64,000 nt of DNA from Algoriphagus aestuariicola (GTDB taxonomy: Bacteria; Bacteroidota; Bacteroidia; Cytophagales; Cyclobacteriaceae), in NCBI RefSeq assembly GCF_017254835.1, contig NZ_JAFKCW010000003.1, forward strand, positions 124,001 to 188,000, written 5' to 3'. Under the pieces are notes generated by a model, which saw nothing but the letters and a program-made list of their open reading frames with translations, had not been told where the DNA came from and ran no database searches. Of the stretch, positions 62,896 to 64,000 are shown piece by piece. The stretch's first letter is position 1; every line of letters begins with the position of its first letter. The translations under genes were made by a program, and so were the position numbers.

Positions 62896-63654
62896 TCAGG
62901 CCGCTTGGTTTTTGAGCGTCTTACGATAGAAAGGCTGTTTCTTCGCCAGGTAATCTGCCATTTCGATCCGGTAAAAATCATAGCCGATCACGATGAACAA
63001 AAAGAGGCAAACGATGTAGAACACGTTGTAGTTGATGGTCAGGTAGATGAGTCCAGCGCTCACGCCTCCGACGACATAGGAGACCATGATGGATAGCAGC
63101 AACCTCATCTTGTCCCGGAGCTCAGGCCGATCCCGATATTCTTTTTGGGTAAACATCGATGTGAGTATCCCCAAGTCGGTCGTCAGACCAGTAAGGTGGG
63201 TGGTCTTGACTGCAGCATTGGAAATGGTGGCTGTCAGTCCGTTTTGAAGTCCCATGGCAAAAAGCATAAGGCTGACCATGAGCTCGGTCTCCAGCAAAGT
63301 CTCCCTATAGTAAAATTGAGTATAAGTCCCAACCGTCAACAAGCATATAATCTCCAGGACGATGGGCAGGGAATGGGCGAGATAAGCGTTGGTTTTGTTA
63401 AAGTTGATGACGATCAGGTTGGCGGTGAAGTTGCCCAGAAAAAACAAGGATATCCATCCAAATACCACCAATACCTGATACCAATTTCCCTTGGAGATCT
63501 CCTCCGCCAGGATGGCAAAGTGGCCAGTGATATTGGAAGTGAAAGCGAAGAAAATGATCACCGAGATCACGTTCACCATGCCCGCCGAAAAGGCCGTCAG
63601 GACACCCAGCTGAATATTTTCGCGATTCGTTCTGTCTCTGTATCTCTTTATCAT
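62896..63654 (-). CDS. DUF1275 family membrane protein (YoaK-like)
   Basis: 252 residues, about six membrane helices. Family marks: LGVLTAFSAGMVNVISVIIFFAFTSNITGHFAILAEEI, and NGLTATISNAAVKTTHLTGLTTDLGILTS. Function not established; likely a transporter-like protein. Start taken at ATG 63654; a TTG at 63663 overlapping the upstream stop as TTGA is also possible. Lies just after the partial gene at 63660 and may share its transcript. The loop carries QKEYRDRPELRDKMRLL before the last helices. Confidence 0.88.
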   Translation of the reverse strand: MIKRYRDRTNRENIQLGVLTAFSAGMVNVISVIIFFAFTSNITGHFAILAEEISKGNWYQVLVVFGWISLFFLGNFTANLIVINFNKTNAYLAHSLPIVLEIICLLTVGTYTQFYYRETLLETELMVSLMLFAMGLQNGLTATISNAAVKTTHLTGLTTDLGILTSMFTQKEYRDRPELRDKMRLLLSIMVSYVVGGVSAGLIYLTINYNVFYIVCLFLFIVIGYDFYRIEMADYLAKKQPFYRKTLKNQAA

Positions 63655-63659
63655 CGCCG

Positions 63660-64000
63660 TCAAGCGTTTATTCGTTCAAAAGTGATTTTTACTATTCCCC
63701 TGACCTGCATGTCGGTATTAAAATGCAGAACCATCCTAGTGGGAGTGAGCTCCTGAATTTTATAGTGTTCGGTCTGGCTGTCCGCCCCACTAATCTGCAG
63801 GATATTCCCGCGGCCCTTGAGTTTCCAGCGGGTTTCCCTGGCCAAGCTGTCTCCCAGCATCTGTAAAGTTTCGTCCGTTCCAAACTTCCAGACTTCAGCC
63901 TCGTGTACGATCAGGCTTTTGGCGATCTGGCTTTTGATATGGTCAGTAAGTCGTCCGATATGGTCGGCAAGTAGGTAGTCCGGCCCACGGTGTATCAGAC
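63660..64000 (-). CDS. Hypothetical protein, 5' part outside window
   Basis: The frame is open to the window edge; 112 codons are seen. The N-terminal visible part is helical (DHIGRLTDHIKSQIAKSLI), followed by beta-rich LWKLKGRGNILQISG-like strands and a C-terminal IVKITFERINA. The shape (helix then small beta-barrel ending) recalls lipocalin-like domains of Bacteroidota, but I do not claim a family. An internal ATG at 63860 would give only 66 residues. Ends immediately before the DUF1275 start. Confidence 0.55.
   Translation of the reverse strand, partial: LIHRGPDYLLADHIGRLTDHIKSQIAKSLIVHEAEVWKFGTDETLQMLGDSLARETRWKLKGRGNILQISGADSQTEHYKIQELTPTRMVLHFNTDMQVRGIVKITFERINA

Overview
The window looks like a chromosomal segment of a Bacteroidota bacterium, most likely order Cytophagales (Cyclobacteriaceae/Algoriphagus-like). 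Grounds: a SusC/SusD pair, the gliding genes gldA-gldF-gldG, a TonB receptor next to a DUF4249 lipoprotein, bacillithiol genes (bshC, a ypdA-like reductase), a Bacteroidota-type dcw cluster, almost no Shine-Dalgarno sequences, and several promoters of the TTG/TTTG-N19-20-TAnnTTTG type. No rRNA, tRNA, CRISPR array, prophage or transposase was recognised. Taxonomy is inferred from gene content only.

Layout. 1-3.3 kb: a partial pirin, a DUF2520 protein, a small lipoprotein and lpdA. 3.3-8.3 kb: the 2-oxoglutarate dehydrogenase genes read leftward as E1-E2-(four-helix-bundle gene)-E3; the four-helix-bundle gene sits in a roughly 0.5 kb unit bounded by inverted 7-bp-period repeats. 8.4-13.9 kb: SusC-SusD-lipoprotein operon with a long AT-rich leader. 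14.3-17.0 kb: bshC, 5-formyl-THF cyclo-ligase and a beta-barrel protein. 17.0-19.6 kb: promoter, terminator-like hairpin, 33-codon ORF, then M16 peptidase-ispF-mnmD. 20.3-25.9 kb: dnaN, gldA-gldF-gldG and an SDR oxidoreductase. 26-32.9 kb: M20 peptidase, a possibly split membrane-anchored protein, TonB receptor/DUF4249 pair, purine nucleoside phosphorylase and an FMN reductase.

32.9-48.3 kb is a compact 13-gene division/cell-wall operon read leftward: mraZ-rsmH-ftsL-PBP(PASTA)-murE-mraY-murD-ftsW-murG-murC-ftsQ-ftsA-ftsZ, mostly with 4-bp overlaps. Three 10-bp MraZ-type repeats stand upstream of a -7 element. murG needs a non-canonical start: its N-terminal UDP-GlcNAc transferase motif lies upstream of every ATG/GTG/TTG in frame.

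48.8-64 kb: an OprO/P-type porin; a blaI-blaR-like pair whose promoter is covered by three identical-form dyads (TACGA-N6-TCGTA) and whose M56 protease ends in six 18-residue repeats; NRDE/TANGO2 protein plus YpdA-like reductase; guaB; divergent rsmB-like and prmC genes; doxX; a 133-bp inverted-repeat unit; two stress-type enzyme-like genes; an AraC/GlxA regulator; topoisomerase IB; and a DUF1275 membrane protein. The most unusual items are the four-helix-bundle element, the start-less murG, the blaI operator layout with the repeat-bearing protease, the attenuator-like leader at 17.0 kb, and the membrane protein interrupted by an in-frame TAA at 27.4 kb.
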